This document shows, piece by piece, positions 45,268 to 59,036 of a DNA stretch of 64,000 nt. Source of the DNA: Helicostylum pulchrum (Eukaryota > Mucoromycota > Mucoromycetes > Mucorales > Mucoraceae). How positions within the stretch are numbered: position 1 is the stretch's first letter; every line of letters begins with the position of its first letter. The notes below the pieces were generated by a model, which saw nothing but the letters and a program-made list of their open reading frames with translations, was not told the DNA's origin and ran no database searches. The DNA lies in contig JAIXMO010000030.1 in assembly GCA_025677825.1 (NCBI GenBank), positions 1 to 64,000 on the forward strand. The letters run 5' to 3'. The position numbers and the translations under genes are program-made.

Positions 45268-46870
45268 ATGAAAACAACTTTACTGTGCTTAGCAGCAATT
45301 GCCCAATTTGCATTATATGCTACTGCAGAACCTATTCAAAGAATACCTCTTTATTATAAACGAACAGACGTAGATGATTTTATGGCTTGCGATGCCCGAG
45401 AGCTTAAAAATGGTATGCTTGGTGGTACAGTTCAAATCGGCAACCCACCTCAAAACTTTACTATGGCATTTGATACATCTACCGGTTACTCTTGGGTTAC
45501 TGGTATCCAATGTACCGATACAAACTGTGAAGAACGTAGCCCATACGATCCCCGAAACTCTACTACTGTTATTTCAACAAACCAAAATTATACCATGAAT
45601 TATGGAGATGCTATTGTTTACTCTCAAATCTATCTCGATACATTCCGCTTTAATGGTTTAACAGTAACAAACATGCCATTTGGTAGTGCGCTTAATATGA
45701 AGGGCTTTAATAAAGGATATGATGGTTACCTTGGTCTTGGTCGAAATGTCAATTTAAATATAGCAGAAAACTCATTTGCAAAGCGTGCTATCCCTGCTTC
45801 TGGATTCGTACCAAACGCTTTTCAACAAGGTTCTGGTTTACGGAGTTCTCAGTTTGGTATGTATACTACTTCGATTGGTAGTAGCTTCTCTGATTCTGGT
45901 TTTGTCTCTGTCAACCAAGCCAACCAAGTAAACCAAGTAATCCAAGCTTCCTCAGCAAATCAATTCAATCAAGTGAACCAAGTCGGTCAAAACAACCAAG
46001 TAAATCAAGTGAATCAAGCAGGTCAAAACAACCAAGTCAACCAAGTCAACCAAGTCAGCCAAGTAGGACAAAACAATGGTCAAAACAATCAAATAAGCCA
46101 AATGTCAGGCGTTACTTCTGGTGGTTTCGGTATAGCAAAGAGACATTATAATGAACCTGCTGGTTATCTTATTATTGGTACGATTATTTACTCTCCCCTT
46201 TTATTCTTTGTTATCCCTTAAATTATTTTTAGATTAACTAATATATATGTATATTTTTTTTTTAGGTGGTATTGATACTGATGCTATAAAGGGCAAGTTA
46301 TATACTATTGATGTTGCAGATGATAATGGTTCTGGTAGCTGGGCAGTACCTATTCGTCAAGCTAAATTTGAAGACGATCTTTATTTCAAGGTTGCGAAAA
46401 ATGCAAAGGCGGTTCTTAGTTCATCCACTGATGTAATTGGATTACCCAACAAGCAAGGTACGCAACGAAAAAAAAAAATACATATGCACATACTATATAA
46501 ACTAATTGACAAAAAAACGTTTTTTTTAGCCGATGAATTTAGAGAACATTGGTACGCAGTATATGATGAACCTGATAATACATATCAAGTTCCTTGCTGT
46601 CTTATGGATAGATTTACATCATTCAAGGTTAAACTTGGAGACATTCATGCTGTAATTCCTCCTTCATACTGGAGTCATCCTCGTGAGGTTGATAGTTGTT
46701 GCGAAATGTGTCGTACACGTATTGGTCGTAGTGGATCTGATACTGATTACGTTATTGGATCTTCGTTTACAAATGCTTTCTATTCACAATTCGATCCCGA
46801 TAATGATAGCATTGGATTCGCCATGAAGAAATCTCATGTCAATGACGGACTTAAGCTTTGGAAAGATTAA
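45268..46870 (+). CDS. Secreted pepsin-like protein with degraded catalytic motifs and an NQ-rich insert
   Basis: Exons: 45268-46177, 46266-46457, 46530-46870 (1443 nt, 480 aa). Signal peptide: KTTLLCLAAIAQFALYATA, cleavage probably before EP. An A1-family (pepsin) fold is suggested by GGTVQIGNPPQNFTMAFDTS, WVTG, GYDGYLGLGRN, GYLIIGGIDTDAIKGKL, DVIGLPN, PPSYW and a late VIGSSFTNAFYSQFD. The first catalytic motif is FDTSTG instead of DTGS, and the second is AVLSSSTD where the family has an Asp-Thr-Gly triplet (position 355 is Ser), so proteolysis is unlikely. Between the lobes is a ~70-residue repeat of NQV/GQNNQ units (about residues 212-280). Intron 2 (72 nt) is a multiple of three and stop-free, so retention would give a longer protein. 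Function unknown. Confidence 0.8.
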
Positions 46871-47896
46871 AGCTAAAAAAATTAGAATTTAACAAATATA
46901 CACTTTTTCCCTGTCTCCCCCAAAAAAAAAATATTAATCATGATATATCTTTATATAATCCCTTTATTTTCCTCCGCATCTCTCTCTCTCTCTCTACACA
47001 TTGTTATTTAAAATATTGTTTTTTTTCATCATGTATGTATTCAATATAAGAGACGTTTTTCTCCAATTTATTTTTATTGTTAAAATATTAAATTCAGCAT
47101 TTTGGCATATAAAAAAGTCTTTTTTACTGCTTTTACTCAAAGAGTTGACAAAGAAAAAAAAAGGGGGTATGGGGACATATACGGTTATAGATTAAAATAA
47201 AGGAATATTCTTTTATCTAACCAATTTCAAGGGGGTTGTTTAATCCTGTGGAACATTCAGTTTTTAATAATAAAAAAAACGCCATATATCTAATTGCATC
47301 GTATAGTAAATATAATTTTCTTTAACGTATATATCTTGTAGTTATTAAGATATACAGTAACAGGTATATTACAGGTTTAACGTTGCAAATAGTAATACAC
47401 GAGTATATTCGATTTCGGTTTGAGATATACTTTTAGTTAAGGAGGGGGGGTTTTTTTTTAGGCACACCTGTATTTACTTTCCGTGGCAAATAAAACCATA
47501 TTTCTCTTTTGTGTAGGATGTATCACACTGGTGTCATCTACGAAATTTCTGTTTACAGATAATAGATACATTTAGTGCTTCTATATCGTCATTTACCTAG
47601 GAAAAAAAAAACTCACTTTTCATTATACCACGTTTACTCGCCTAACTTTATAGTTATTATTAGACAATCAAATTTTCTTGAAACTGGGTTTTTTTTTTTG
47701 TTTCATCTTTTATTTCTCATGTAATGTTACTGGATACTGCATTTTGGTAACGGGATACCTACACAACTTCTATTAATAGTTGATTATGGTTCAGGATGCT
47801 GAGTCAATAAGTAGTATATTTATGCCGGATAATATTAAAATGCAGCATATGTAGTAAAGAGCCAAATTGATGATATTCTTTGTCGCTTGTTCGTAC

Positions 47897-49650
47897 CACC
47901 TCATTACATTTTATGCAATCGGAGATAGTACATATAATAAACAGTTGACACAAGTGTCTTCTCAAACTACGCGCCTTTTTATATATACTTTTTTAATTAG
48001 AGTAATTATGTACACACTTTGTTCTAATAATTCCAAGATACTCGTTTCAGGGACGTACGGAATTAATGATCTACAATACACTTTTAAAAATATCCCTGCT
48101 TGATGACCGAGATTCATCAAGCATGTCTAGACAGATCTATTTAGTTTATCAAATAGGTCAAAAGGAAACTGTTTAGAATTTAGCTAATATTTAAATCAAC
48201 GCGTTATAAGGTTCTAGACCAAAAGTAATAGAAAAAGAGGTTAAACACCAGATTTAATAGGTATAACAATAATAATAAGCAATATGACATAAGGGTAGTA
48301 GTATATAGTATATACACTAATGGTATCAATAGTGACGCATATACGAGAAAAAAAAAAAAGTAAAATAAAGATGACAGAAAACACCTACTGTCTATAACGA
48401 AGAAGCTTTTCTTATTTTTAAATGAACTATTATTTTCAGAAACAAAACTAGAAGGCAAGAAGTAGTCTATGTTGCTGAAAGGGTTCAAATTAACTGAAGA
48501 GGCATTTATTCTCTAGAATTGTGCAGTATTTTTGATCACTTGAGTACAATTGTATACCAAAGTCAAGACAGGAGGAAGGAGATACGGTACTTTGTGTAAG
48601 TTCTCGGGCATCTTGAGATGAGTGGACGTGTACAACAATCCAATTGAACCGTGATTGAAAGTCATTATCTCTGCTGTGATGTACGGGCCTTCCATTAAAA
48701 ATAGTGGTTGACGTAAATTTAAGCAAAGCTTATTGATGTTATCTTACCGCTTATATTGGCTTTGTTCCAGTGCAACGAATGGATTCAGTGGTGTTTATAG
48801 CAAGTGCTTTTCGATTGAGTTTAATGATATAATCACAAGAGACCTCGTCAAGATAGAAATTATTGGTATTGGCGAATCTAGATTTGAGTCTTCTGTTGGT
48901 AAACCCTTTGATATGAAAGAGGATCGATACTGTCACGAAAAAAAGTCAAGCTTTCTAGTTGCGGGGTCATATTTGAAGAAATCCTTAACCATTACTGATT
49001 TATACGATCGAGCCTGAAACACAATTAAACCAATACGTTCCTTAAATTCTTTTTATTTGGCTTTTTTTTTTGTGAGTATGTATTTTAAATCGTTCTCCAA
49101 GTTCCGATATTTTAACGGCTATTTTATTTTTATCTTTAAGAAAGCTTATATACATGATCTGCTAGCGTAGCAAAGTAAAAAGGATGGCAGTGTTTCCTTG
49201 CCTTAAAAGGAGAAACGATAAGTAAGCTGTTGTAAAAAAAAAGTTTAATATATAATACGTGTCAAATACTTTGGGCTGGAAAAAGACAAAACGTGAACCC
49301 TTAACCGTACAAACTGTTCGTCTTTTTTTTACTTTGGTTTAGAGCACAGGGAGAGTTTTATAGCGCATTGATTTAAATATTAGCTAAATTCTAAACAGTT
49401 TCCTTCGATCTATTTGATGAACGAAATAGATTTGTCTAGACATGCTTGATGAATCTCGGTCATCAAGTAGTTATTTTAAGATTATATAAATGTATTGTAG
49501 GTCATTAATTCCGTATGTCCCTGTATCTTGGAATTATTAGAAAAAGTATATACATAATTTCTTTAATTTTTTAAAAAAAGGCACATTGTTTTGATTAAAA
49601 GACTCTTGTCAACTGTTTATATATGCTATTTCTGATTGCATACTGAGGTG
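47897..49650. mobile_element. Element with ~300-bp inverted repeats (putative DNA transposon derivative)
   Basis: The arms are 47897-48209 and 49358-49650. The right arm, reverse-complemented, runs parallel to the left arm: CACCTCA...ATGCAATC..., AAACAGTTGACA, CTAATAATTCCAAGATAC, GGGAC(A/G)TACGGAATTAAT, GATGACCGAGATTCATCAAG, CATGTCTAGACA, GAAACTGTTTAGAATTTAGC and TAATATTTAAATCAA. The spacer (about 1150 bp) has only short ORFs (48490-48726 minus; 48733-49017 plus, SGVYSKCFSIEFNDIITRDL) and no transposase I recognise. It may be a non-autonomous transposon with long terminal inverted repeats or an inverted duplication. Arms differ by many substitutions and small indels, so it is not recent. Target-site duplication was not established. 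Confidence 0.6.
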
Positions 49651-49875
49651 CTCCGAGTTATCCGTGATATGTCTCGTATTAATATCTGGGGCAAAAAAGA
49701 TTGCTGTTGAATCAAAGTCCTCACTCGAGTAGTAGCTCTGTTCGTACTTTCTTTCTGAATGTGTAAATAGAATTACATCAAAAGAAAAATAAATGTCAAG
49801 TAGAAAAGGAGAAGCTGGAAGTCATCAAAGATTAATGTTTTAAAACGAGACAACAATTCTAGAAAATAGAAAAGT

Positions 49876-50127
49876 ATGCGAAAGACGGAGGTTTTTTTTT
49901 TCTTCAGACAAGAAAGAAAATTTGCCGGAAAGGATAGAGACGTAACACCAATTGAAGAAACTCCTGACGTCCCAAATCCCTCCACACCTCCAAGAAACGA
50001 CGACACCGCTACCGAAAATGATTTGGATTACATTGAAAATTACAAAGACAATAACCATGGCCATATGAAATGGGAAGCATGTCATAATGAAGGACAAAAA
50101 GGAGGGGGTTTCTTCTACCTACGCTAG
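49876..50127 (+). pseudogene. Short coding-like relic
   Basis: Open frame with a polar, Pro/Asp-rich segment (VTPIEETPDVPNPSTPPRND, then ENDLDYIENYKDNNHG). Amino-acid use is non-random, but there is no start context, no partner exon and no known domain. Could be a gag-like or gene relic. Very tentative. Confidence 0.2.
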
Positions 50128-50890
50128 CTTTCATACTTTAAAATCAGCTTATCACAACCAGAAGTCCAAGTTTCGCAAAAGAAAAGCAACGGATATCACT
50201 AAATAGTTTTTTTTTATTTGATCATGTCTGTGCATCGACTTTACGTTTATTACTTCTGTATCCCCCAAAAAAAACTCGGAGCCCGCCACCTTGTTATCGG
50301 ATCCCAGTAAAAAAAAAAAAGTCTTCAAATGACAAATCCCAATGAAGAGATCATGCACCAATTTCTTTGTATATTTGTGTAATTCATTTTCTGAAAAAGG
50401 TGTATACCGCTTAATCTTTGAATCTTATATTGTTTATACATAATTTTACGGGTAGCATAATTACCTTAATTGGCTATTATAAGGAGAGAAAAACTTTAGG
50501 TTTATTTTAGAGAAGTTTACCTTGGGTTTTGAACAGCCATAAAGGTATTTGGATGTAAAAAAAAACAAATATAACATAAAATTATTTGTAAAATAAACTC
50601 TCTCTCTCTCTCTTTTAAAACAAGATACAGTTTGAGCTCTTTTTTTTTTAAAAAAAAAAGCCGATGTTTTGTTTATACCCCCTTAATTCATTTAATTTTA
50701 AAAATATTGAAAGCCCCAATTTATTAGAGTTTAGAAGCATCGTTACATCGTTGTAAGACTATACGTTTGTACGCAAGCACGATCAATATCTAACCTGTCT
50801 ATTTAAAAAAATTATGTTAAATTGGAAAAAAAAACACATATATTTTTTTTTTACCCTTTCACCCCCTTTTTTTGTTATTTATATATAAAT

Positions 50891-51727
50891 ATGAGGTTTT
50901 TTAAAAAATCAGGTTTACATCAAAACAACATGTTTAGTTCTACTACAGATAATTTTCAAGTAGATAGGTTCCAATACCAATACCAAAAAAGTTACTCTAG
51001 AGCAGATACACTGACGCACGTTATGCATTTATTCGAAGAGAAAAAAAAATACTCTGCAACTCCTGTTGTTGGTCCTTTACCGATCAAAGCAAACGGAGCC
51101 ATTGTAGTCAACAGACCCTCAAAAAATACATCTAAAAACGGCACTGTCAGATCTTTACCGATTTATTTACAAGACGTTCCATTTCAAGAAGAAGAAGAAC
51201 AAGAACAACCTATTATAAACATCGAAAAGAACAATGGCATAATAAAACAAGAAACATACGCCACTGATTTGGTTCATGAAGAAAACAAGAGACTTCGACA
51301 ACAGGTTTTATTAGAAAGAGAGCAGTACGAAAAATGGAGAATAGCAAGAGAAAAGTCTGAACAAGAATTAAAATTAGCTCAACATACGATGAAAAACATG
51401 CAAAGAGTGATTGATCGCTTCCAAAAAATTATCAGGCCGCCAAATGAGCCTACAAACACTAGTAAAAGACCCAGACGTCAATCAACAGGAGTAACCTTTG
51501 CTTACATAAACGGCAGTCAAAGTCATGTGGCACAGTCCTACGAACGTAAAATACAAATCCTGTTAAACGAAATTGACGCCATGGAAATACAAGAGATTGA
51601 GACCTTCAAAAAAGGTACGGACCAAAAGAACCAATTTGATGCCCTGAAGCGAAAACTTAAATATAAAGACGACATTATACGACAATTAGCTTACGATTTA
51701 AAGTACGAGCAAACTCGTCACCTTTAA
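50891..51727 (+). CDS. Hypothetical coiled-coil protein (278 aa)
   Basis: Single exon, ATG at 50891 (MRFFKKSGLHQNN). The frame continues upstream to 50822 but without an ATG. A polar N-terminal third with KRADTL-type sequence is followed by two coiled-coil stretches: about residues 130-195 (HEENKRLRQQVLLEREQYEK, KSEQELKLAQHTMKNMQRVI) and about 225-278 (YERKIQILLNEIDAMEIQEI, FDALKRKLKYKDDIIRQLAY). Between them is a basic RPRRQS patch. No known family recognised; the domain pattern suits a cytoskeletal or spindle-associated scaffold, but that is inference. Followed by a CT-rich 3' flank, then the Nudix gene on the same strand. Confidence 0.6.
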   Translation: MRFFKKSGLHQNNMFSSTTDNFQVDRFQYQYQKSYSRADTLTHVMHLFEEKKKYSATPVVGPLPIKANGAIVVNRPSKNTSKNGTVRSLPIYLQDVPFQEEEEQEQPIINIEKNNGIIKQETYATDLVHEENKRLRQQVLLEREQYEKWRIAREKSEQELKLAQHTMKNMQRVIDRFQKIIRPPNEPTNTSKRPRRQSTGVTFAYINGSQSHVAQSYERKIQILLNEIDAMEIQEIETFKKGTDQKNQFDALKRKLKYKDDIIRQLAYDLKYEQTRHL

Positions 51728-52001
51728 ACCCGATCTCTCTCTCTCCCACGCTTTTCTTGTATAAAATATATGTTTTTTTTCCATCTTATTTTCCCCACAC
51801 TTTTTTTATTTTCTTAATAAATTTTTTCGCTTGACAAATTATGTATAAATTGGTGAGATTTTCAGGGCGTGAGTAGACACATATTATTTACTTTTTGGGT
51901 GTGATTTACATTACTATTTTTTTTTCTTCTTCTTTGTTTTCTTACCTTTTCTTGAAACTTATTTTTTTTTCTTCTTCTTCTTTCTAGTTTTCAAGCGATC
52001 C

Positions 52002-53083
52002 ATGTCGACATTAGAAAAACCACTCATTAGACCTGCGGCTTCTTTAATTATTGCGGCCCCTGAACCCTTTGATAAAAAAGAGAATGGCTGTAACTACCGT
52101 ATTCTTATGATGAAAAGGTAAAATATATATAAGCGGGCATAAGAAAAACACCTACTTAACACTATCTGCTTTAGAAACGCCAAGAGTGCATTTGTCAATG
52201 CTCATGTCTACCCTGGTGGCGTCGTTGATAAAGCAGATCATTATTCAAATTGGAATAACACACTTGGTTCTCAAAAAGAGTAAGTTTTTTTTTGTTCATC
52301 TCTTTACCTCTAAAGTACTGATCTTCCCCCCAAAAAAACAGGAGAGATATTCTGACAAATAAAATATGCGCAATTCGTGAAACCTTTGAAGAATCGGGTT
52401 TATTATTATCCCATCCACCTGCACACACAGTAAAAGACTTGGACGTCAACATTTGGAGACATAAAGTGCACGACGACGCCTCTCAGTTCAAAATCATGTG
52501 CGATCAATTCCAAATACGTCCTGCTGTAGATACTCTAATTCATTTCTCCACCTGGATCACACCTACTATGGAAAAGAAGCGTTTCGATACTTCATTTTTC
52601 CTTACTGTTTTAGACCAAAACGCTACTCAAAAAGAGCACGATGTTTATTACAAGGCCGTAGCTGCCGACGGTAAAGAAACCGTCTTATTCGACTGGTTTA
52701 AACCGGAAGAGGCACTTGAAAGACAAAAGGAAAAAAACATTCTTCTGATTCCTCCTCAATGGTACTCACTTAAGCTTATGCAAGGCGTACCTGATTTCAA
52801 GCAGTTAATAGACACTGCTGGTGTCGGCTCTTTCCGATCAAAGTCCAACCAAGTTGTTTCTATATTACCTCAAGGCAACCCAGTTGAAGAAGGCTCGGTT
52901 GAAGCCAGTGACGGCTACAGACTGTATTTGTCTTACCCAGGTGACGAAAATTATGAATCAAAAGACTACACATCTGAAAAAGGAAATAGACATAGACTTT
53001 ACTTTAAAGGACGTATGGAAGATTTCAAGTTGGTAAAGAATATTGATGTTTCTAATGTCATTAAAAATACATCCAACTTGTAA
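52002..53083 (+). CDS. Nudix hydrolase (NUDT19-like)
   Basis: Exons: 52002-52117, 52175-52279, 52342-53083 (963 nt, 320 aa). The N-terminus is a hydrophobic strand (RPAASLIIAAPEP), then YRILMMKRN, the Nudix entry FVNAHVYPGGVVDKAD, and after an insertion the Nudix core RETFEESGLLL (residues 86-96). The insertion between the GG and REXXEE halves is typical of the NUDT19/NUDT7-like group, which hydrolyse acyl-CoA or related diphosphates; the following STWITPTMEKKRFDTSFFL motif is also seen in that group. The substrate is not settled by sequence. No clear mitochondrial presequence; no PTS1 at the C-terminus (ends TSNL). Convergent with the secreted protein at 53374-54238. Confidence 0.8.
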
Positions 53084-53373
53084 AAAAAAACTATATCAAA
53101 GTTTGATCGAGTATAATAAACGTTATCGATATATGTTTTAGTTTTTCTGGTAAAGTATTTTTTTTTTGCTTGCTGTAGTTTGCTTAAACGTCCAAAAAAG
53201 AAGGTTATTCCCGACATAAGATAGGGGGGATTACATATATATATAAATGATATCGATTTATTTTTATAGTCTATATAAAAACATGGGCTTGAAAAAATGG
53301 AGGACGTAAGGTGTAAAATGGAGATTTAGGAAAAAAGGAATATATAAATGAAGTGTATGTGCAAGTTTTTTTT

Positions 53374-54238
53374 TTAATCTACTCTAGCCAACGAAATATA
53401 CTTTTCTAGCGTAGACTTTTCTAATGACGGGTGATATAAGCCGATCGTGGACTGTAAATATAAGGTTAACTCATCACAGTTTTCAAAAGAGTGATACATA
53501 ACGATTGTCTTTGCAAAAGTATCCATGGGTGCCTTCTTTTCAAGATACTTGCTAAAATGTGCTAAAATACTATTGACATGAGATTGTGTAGTTTGAAATA
53601 AAGGTGGCAGGTCTTCTTTCACAATAATCGAAATGATTTGTAAAAGGTGATCTCGGATATAATAATCTACTTTGGACACAATATGCTGTGCATTATCTTC
53701 AATACAGGTGTTTAATATAGTGCTCTGGCTGGTCGGGCAATATTCCACAGTGATTTGCTCAATATATGTTGATAAATTTGCCTTATCTATGACAGATGCA
53801 CGTGCATTCCAAATATTTGGCAGCGAGTCTTCAATAAACGCTAAAATAGAAAAAAAAGGTGTTAGCGTCGGAGTGGTAAATCATGCAGGTACAGGTGGTG
53901 TTCAACTTACATCCTACGGCACCTTGAAGTTGACCTTTTAATAGTTCTACATCCACTACGAAATCATCATTTATACCAAATGACTGAGCCGAAACCTGAA
54001 CCAAATCTTGAAAATGAAGTGACATATTTTTTGAAAGAGATGAAAATGTGCCGTCAAGATGATCGAATAATAAGTGAGTTGAAAATACTGAAGAAAAGGC
54101 ATGTATATCAACCACGTAATTTTCGGTAATCCGTCGGTGATTTAGTGGCTCGATACCATAATATGAAGTTGGTAATGCATGAGTTGCTGGTAGGACCAAA
54201 ATAAATAGTCCATATAAACAGCATCGTAAAAATTTCAT
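53374..54238 (-). CDS. Secreted hypothetical protein (264 aa)
   Basis: Exons: 54238-53911 and 53840-53374 (795 nt, 264 aa). Signal peptide MKFLRCCLYGLFILVLPATH, probable cleavage after ALP. The mature protein is polar, mostly helical, with Cys residues in exon 2 (VEYCPTSQSTILNTCIEDNA, ENCDELTLYL) that may form disulfides. Repeated amphipathic helices (YYIRDHLLQIISIIVKEDLP, TTQSHVNSILAHFSKYLEKK). No known domain recognised. Its secretion and length are compatible with a small extracellular or cell-wall protein. Confidence 0.65.
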
Positions 54239-56164
54239 GGAGTAGTAAGAAAAAAAAAAAAAAGTGTCAAAACCTCCAACTAATTTTTATTTTTCCTATA
54301 ATAGTAGTATTATTACTTGTTGGTCTTAGTAATAATTTGGTTTTATTATAAAGTATAATAATACCTTAAACTATTAAATATAATAAAAAGAAAAAGTGGA
54401 GAAGAGGGAAGAAGAAAAGGATTGCTGTGCAAAAGTTTCTAATAATTCTTTTTTTAAACAAATTTTTTTTTTTCAGTATCCGATTTTTTTTTTCATATCG
54501 CGTATAGTTCGACTATCACATACACACATTTTTTTTTCTGTTGTTTCTATCGAACTATTAATATTTCATTTATTATAGTCTTGAATTTCTAATAAACAGC
54601 ATTATATTATAGTAATTAAATAGGTTCATAACAGGTCTAGATGTAGAATTCATAAAATATATTTTAATATCGCTGTGTGACATTACCTACCATTGGCCTA
54701 AATACCCTCATCCTATTGAATAACTTATATATTTTTAGACTTTTTCCTATTTCCCTTTCAGCGTCTAATAATGAAGTTGTGCAATTGTTTAGAATACTGC
54801 TGTACTACGTTACCGAAATATAAACAGATATCAAGTTCTTTCTACAGATTCTACTAGTATTACCGACAGTTATAAAAATACTTCCTCGTTCTTCTCTTTT
54901 TTTACTGCCTTTCACTTGGCAAAGTAATTTGATCATTTTACATTAAAATGTATCTGACATAATCTATAGTATCGTATGACGGTTATGAAAACCACTTGAC
55001 TCATATACATCATTTATTCAAGCAACGCTGTGTTACTACACTATGAATTTAGTCTAAAAAAATATGTATAAATATACATACGAAAAAAAAAAAACGAATA
55101 AAATACATATTTAATTACACAAGTGTGGAACGTAGAACCGTAGATCTAAATCCGATAAATCACAAATTGTTGTTTTATACAAAACAGGAATATAATTTCT
55201 ATTTTACCAACCAGTCGAGTAGGCCGTTTAATTTAATTTAATTTTCGCGTTTCTATATATAAAACAATAGGGAATACATTCTAAATGCACAATGATAATT
55301 GACTAAAAAAGGCAAATAACAATAAAATTGGTGTACTTATTACCCCTATCAGCTGGGTTGCTAAAAGTACCCACACATGTGCTTCAGAACCATGTTTTTG
55401 CTTTTTTACCTGCATACCCCCTTTTTACATTCAAGAAAAGTCATATTGTTCAAATATTGACATTTACAGCAACCAATAGTTTTTTTTTGTGATGTCAATT
55501 CGTGGCGTGCATGAAAAAAAGGCGTAGTTAACAATGAGGTCTACGTGCATTGACGATAATACACTTTCTATCTTAGTTTCTTCTTCTTTCACAAAAACTT
55601 ATAATTAATTTTACTAAATACGTTCTCCATATCTAATAGCACCTATGATTTCTAAAAAACACATTAGATCTATAGAACACCTATAGGTTTGATAGCTTTT
55701 TCATAAGCTTGGAAAAAAGAAAATTAAACACAAAAAAAAAAATAAGTTACAGAAGAAAAAACCATTTTAATCATGAGAAGAAAAAACAATTCATCAAGAA
55801 TTAATTATTAAAAATCAACTTTTGCCGCTCTGTACTCATCACAGGGTCCCCTTTTCGTGTATATGGTAATTTCATATGTTTTCAACCGGTAACTCAACAT
55901 AATACGTCATTTATCTTGATAAAAAAGGTAAAAGTTTAAGTGAATATTATTCTCTCTCTCCTCCCCGTTATTAGGTTTATAATGGAAGATATTACCACAA
56001 ATGCTTTAAATCATCACCCGGAAATAATAATAAAAAAGAAAGGCAGGTTGATCTAGAAGATACAAAGATTCTATTTAGAAGGGAAACAAGGGCAATATTT
56101 TTTAAAAAAATTATTCTGCTGTTTTTATTTATATATTTATGATGTTTAATGAAAGAAAAGTATA
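54239..56164. other. Intergenic region without recognised gene
   Basis: About 1.9 kb of A/T-rich DNA between the promoter of the secreted gene and the 3' end of IDH2. I found no coding-like stretch of convincing length, RNA gene or repeat. Confidence 0.5.
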
Positions 56165-57646
<1,482 letters not shown>

Positions 57647-58030
57647 AGTAATAAAAAAATCGATGAAGAAGAAGAAGAAAAAAAAAAAGAAAATGCTATT
57701 TTTTTTAAAGCGTATTATATAAACCAAAAAAAAAAAAAAAAAAAAAATTGCCTGAAAAAGAAAAAGGCGGGGAAAATGATAAGGGGCGGCTTTAGTATTA
57801 TCCAAGTCGTACCCGGTTTTGAATTACAGAATAAAAAAGATTAAAGTGTGCCTCTTTTGTAATAGGCAAGTTTTGAATCCCTGATAACCTTCCAGAATAG
57901 GAACTACGCTTCAACTCCCACGCCAAAATAATAATAATATACACTTTTTACCAAAAAAAAAAAAGACTGATTGAGTAGTGTGGTAGGGGGTTATACATCA
58001 AAGGTTTGTTTTTATTCTTTAATTATTATT

Positions 58031-59000
58031 TTACAAAATTCTCTCGACCATACCGATACCCTCAAGTTCTAATAAGTCCATGATAGGTTGGTTGATTTCG
58101 TTAGACATGGGAGCAAGTACACCAGTAGCGGTTAATTTACCATCCAAGACGAGCTGAGTAGCAATACCACAAGGAACACCTACGGTAGTAGCCATAGCAG
58201 TGTAGCCACCGACCTTACCGTACTCAACCAAGGTAGAGGTACGAGTTTGATGAGACCCATCCTTGAGTTCAATTTCGAAACGATGTTGCAGGAAGACCAA
58301 ATCACGTTCATTTTCACCGTACTGCATCTTATCTTCAAGAGTAGCACAGAAAGTATCGAGCAAAGACCCACGACGATGAACGTTAATGTTGGAGAAGAAC
58401 CCTAACCAACGCATACCGTCTAAAATTTGAGCTTTATCTGCACTGTTCTCAAGGTTACACTTGGCAACAATAGCAGCTTGCAAAGCCTCGGGTGTAGTTT
58501 CTTGGATACCAACAGTCTTGGCAATGACTTGACTCCAAGTGATATCTTGAGCATCAGCAGCGAAATGTGCTTCCTCTTCTTCGTTCAAGAACCCAAGGAC
58601 GACAAGGGCCTTGACGAATTGACAGAAACCGTCGTAACGCATGGTACCACGGATAATGGTCTCGGCTTCAGGGATGTTGTAACGCTTATCATAAGGAGTA
58701 GAATCACGGTTACCGTAACCAACGAAAGCAAAACCGGGATAACCAGTGTTGAGCTTCTTTGCGGAATCCATAAGGGCTGTACCGGTTACCTCAACAACCT
58801 TACCCTTTTCAAGGTACTTGGCTGTGTTCTTTAAAGCTAAAAGAACACCACGAGCAGACCAAGAGAACTTGTAACCGAAAGGGTTGTTAGAAGCCTCGGG
58901 TGCAGGAAGACCACCGCAGAAAGAAATAAATTCCTTGAGCTACATAAAAAGAAAAAAAAGATTCACGTTTAATCGTCGGTCATTTAACAAATGATAATCT

Positions 59001-59036
<36 letters not shown>

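Larger units (their letters stand above)
46871..50890. other. Gene-poor region with an inverted-repeat element
   Basis: About 4 kb without an intact gene. It holds the inverted-repeat element 47897-49650 and a coding-like relic at 49876-50127. The rest is A/T-rich DNA, including poly-A/T runs; the last 100-150 bp are probably the promoter of the coiled-coil gene at 50891. Confidence 0.5.

Noticed and set aside
45129..45359. ORFs in the T/CT-rich sequence before the pseudo-protease gene
   Set aside because: Composed of Phe/Ser/Leu from homopyrimidine runs; treated as promoter or 5' UTR.
48204..48488. Hydrophobic ORF inside the inverted-repeat element
   Set aside because: Residue content reflects A/T-rich DNA; no homology and no start context.
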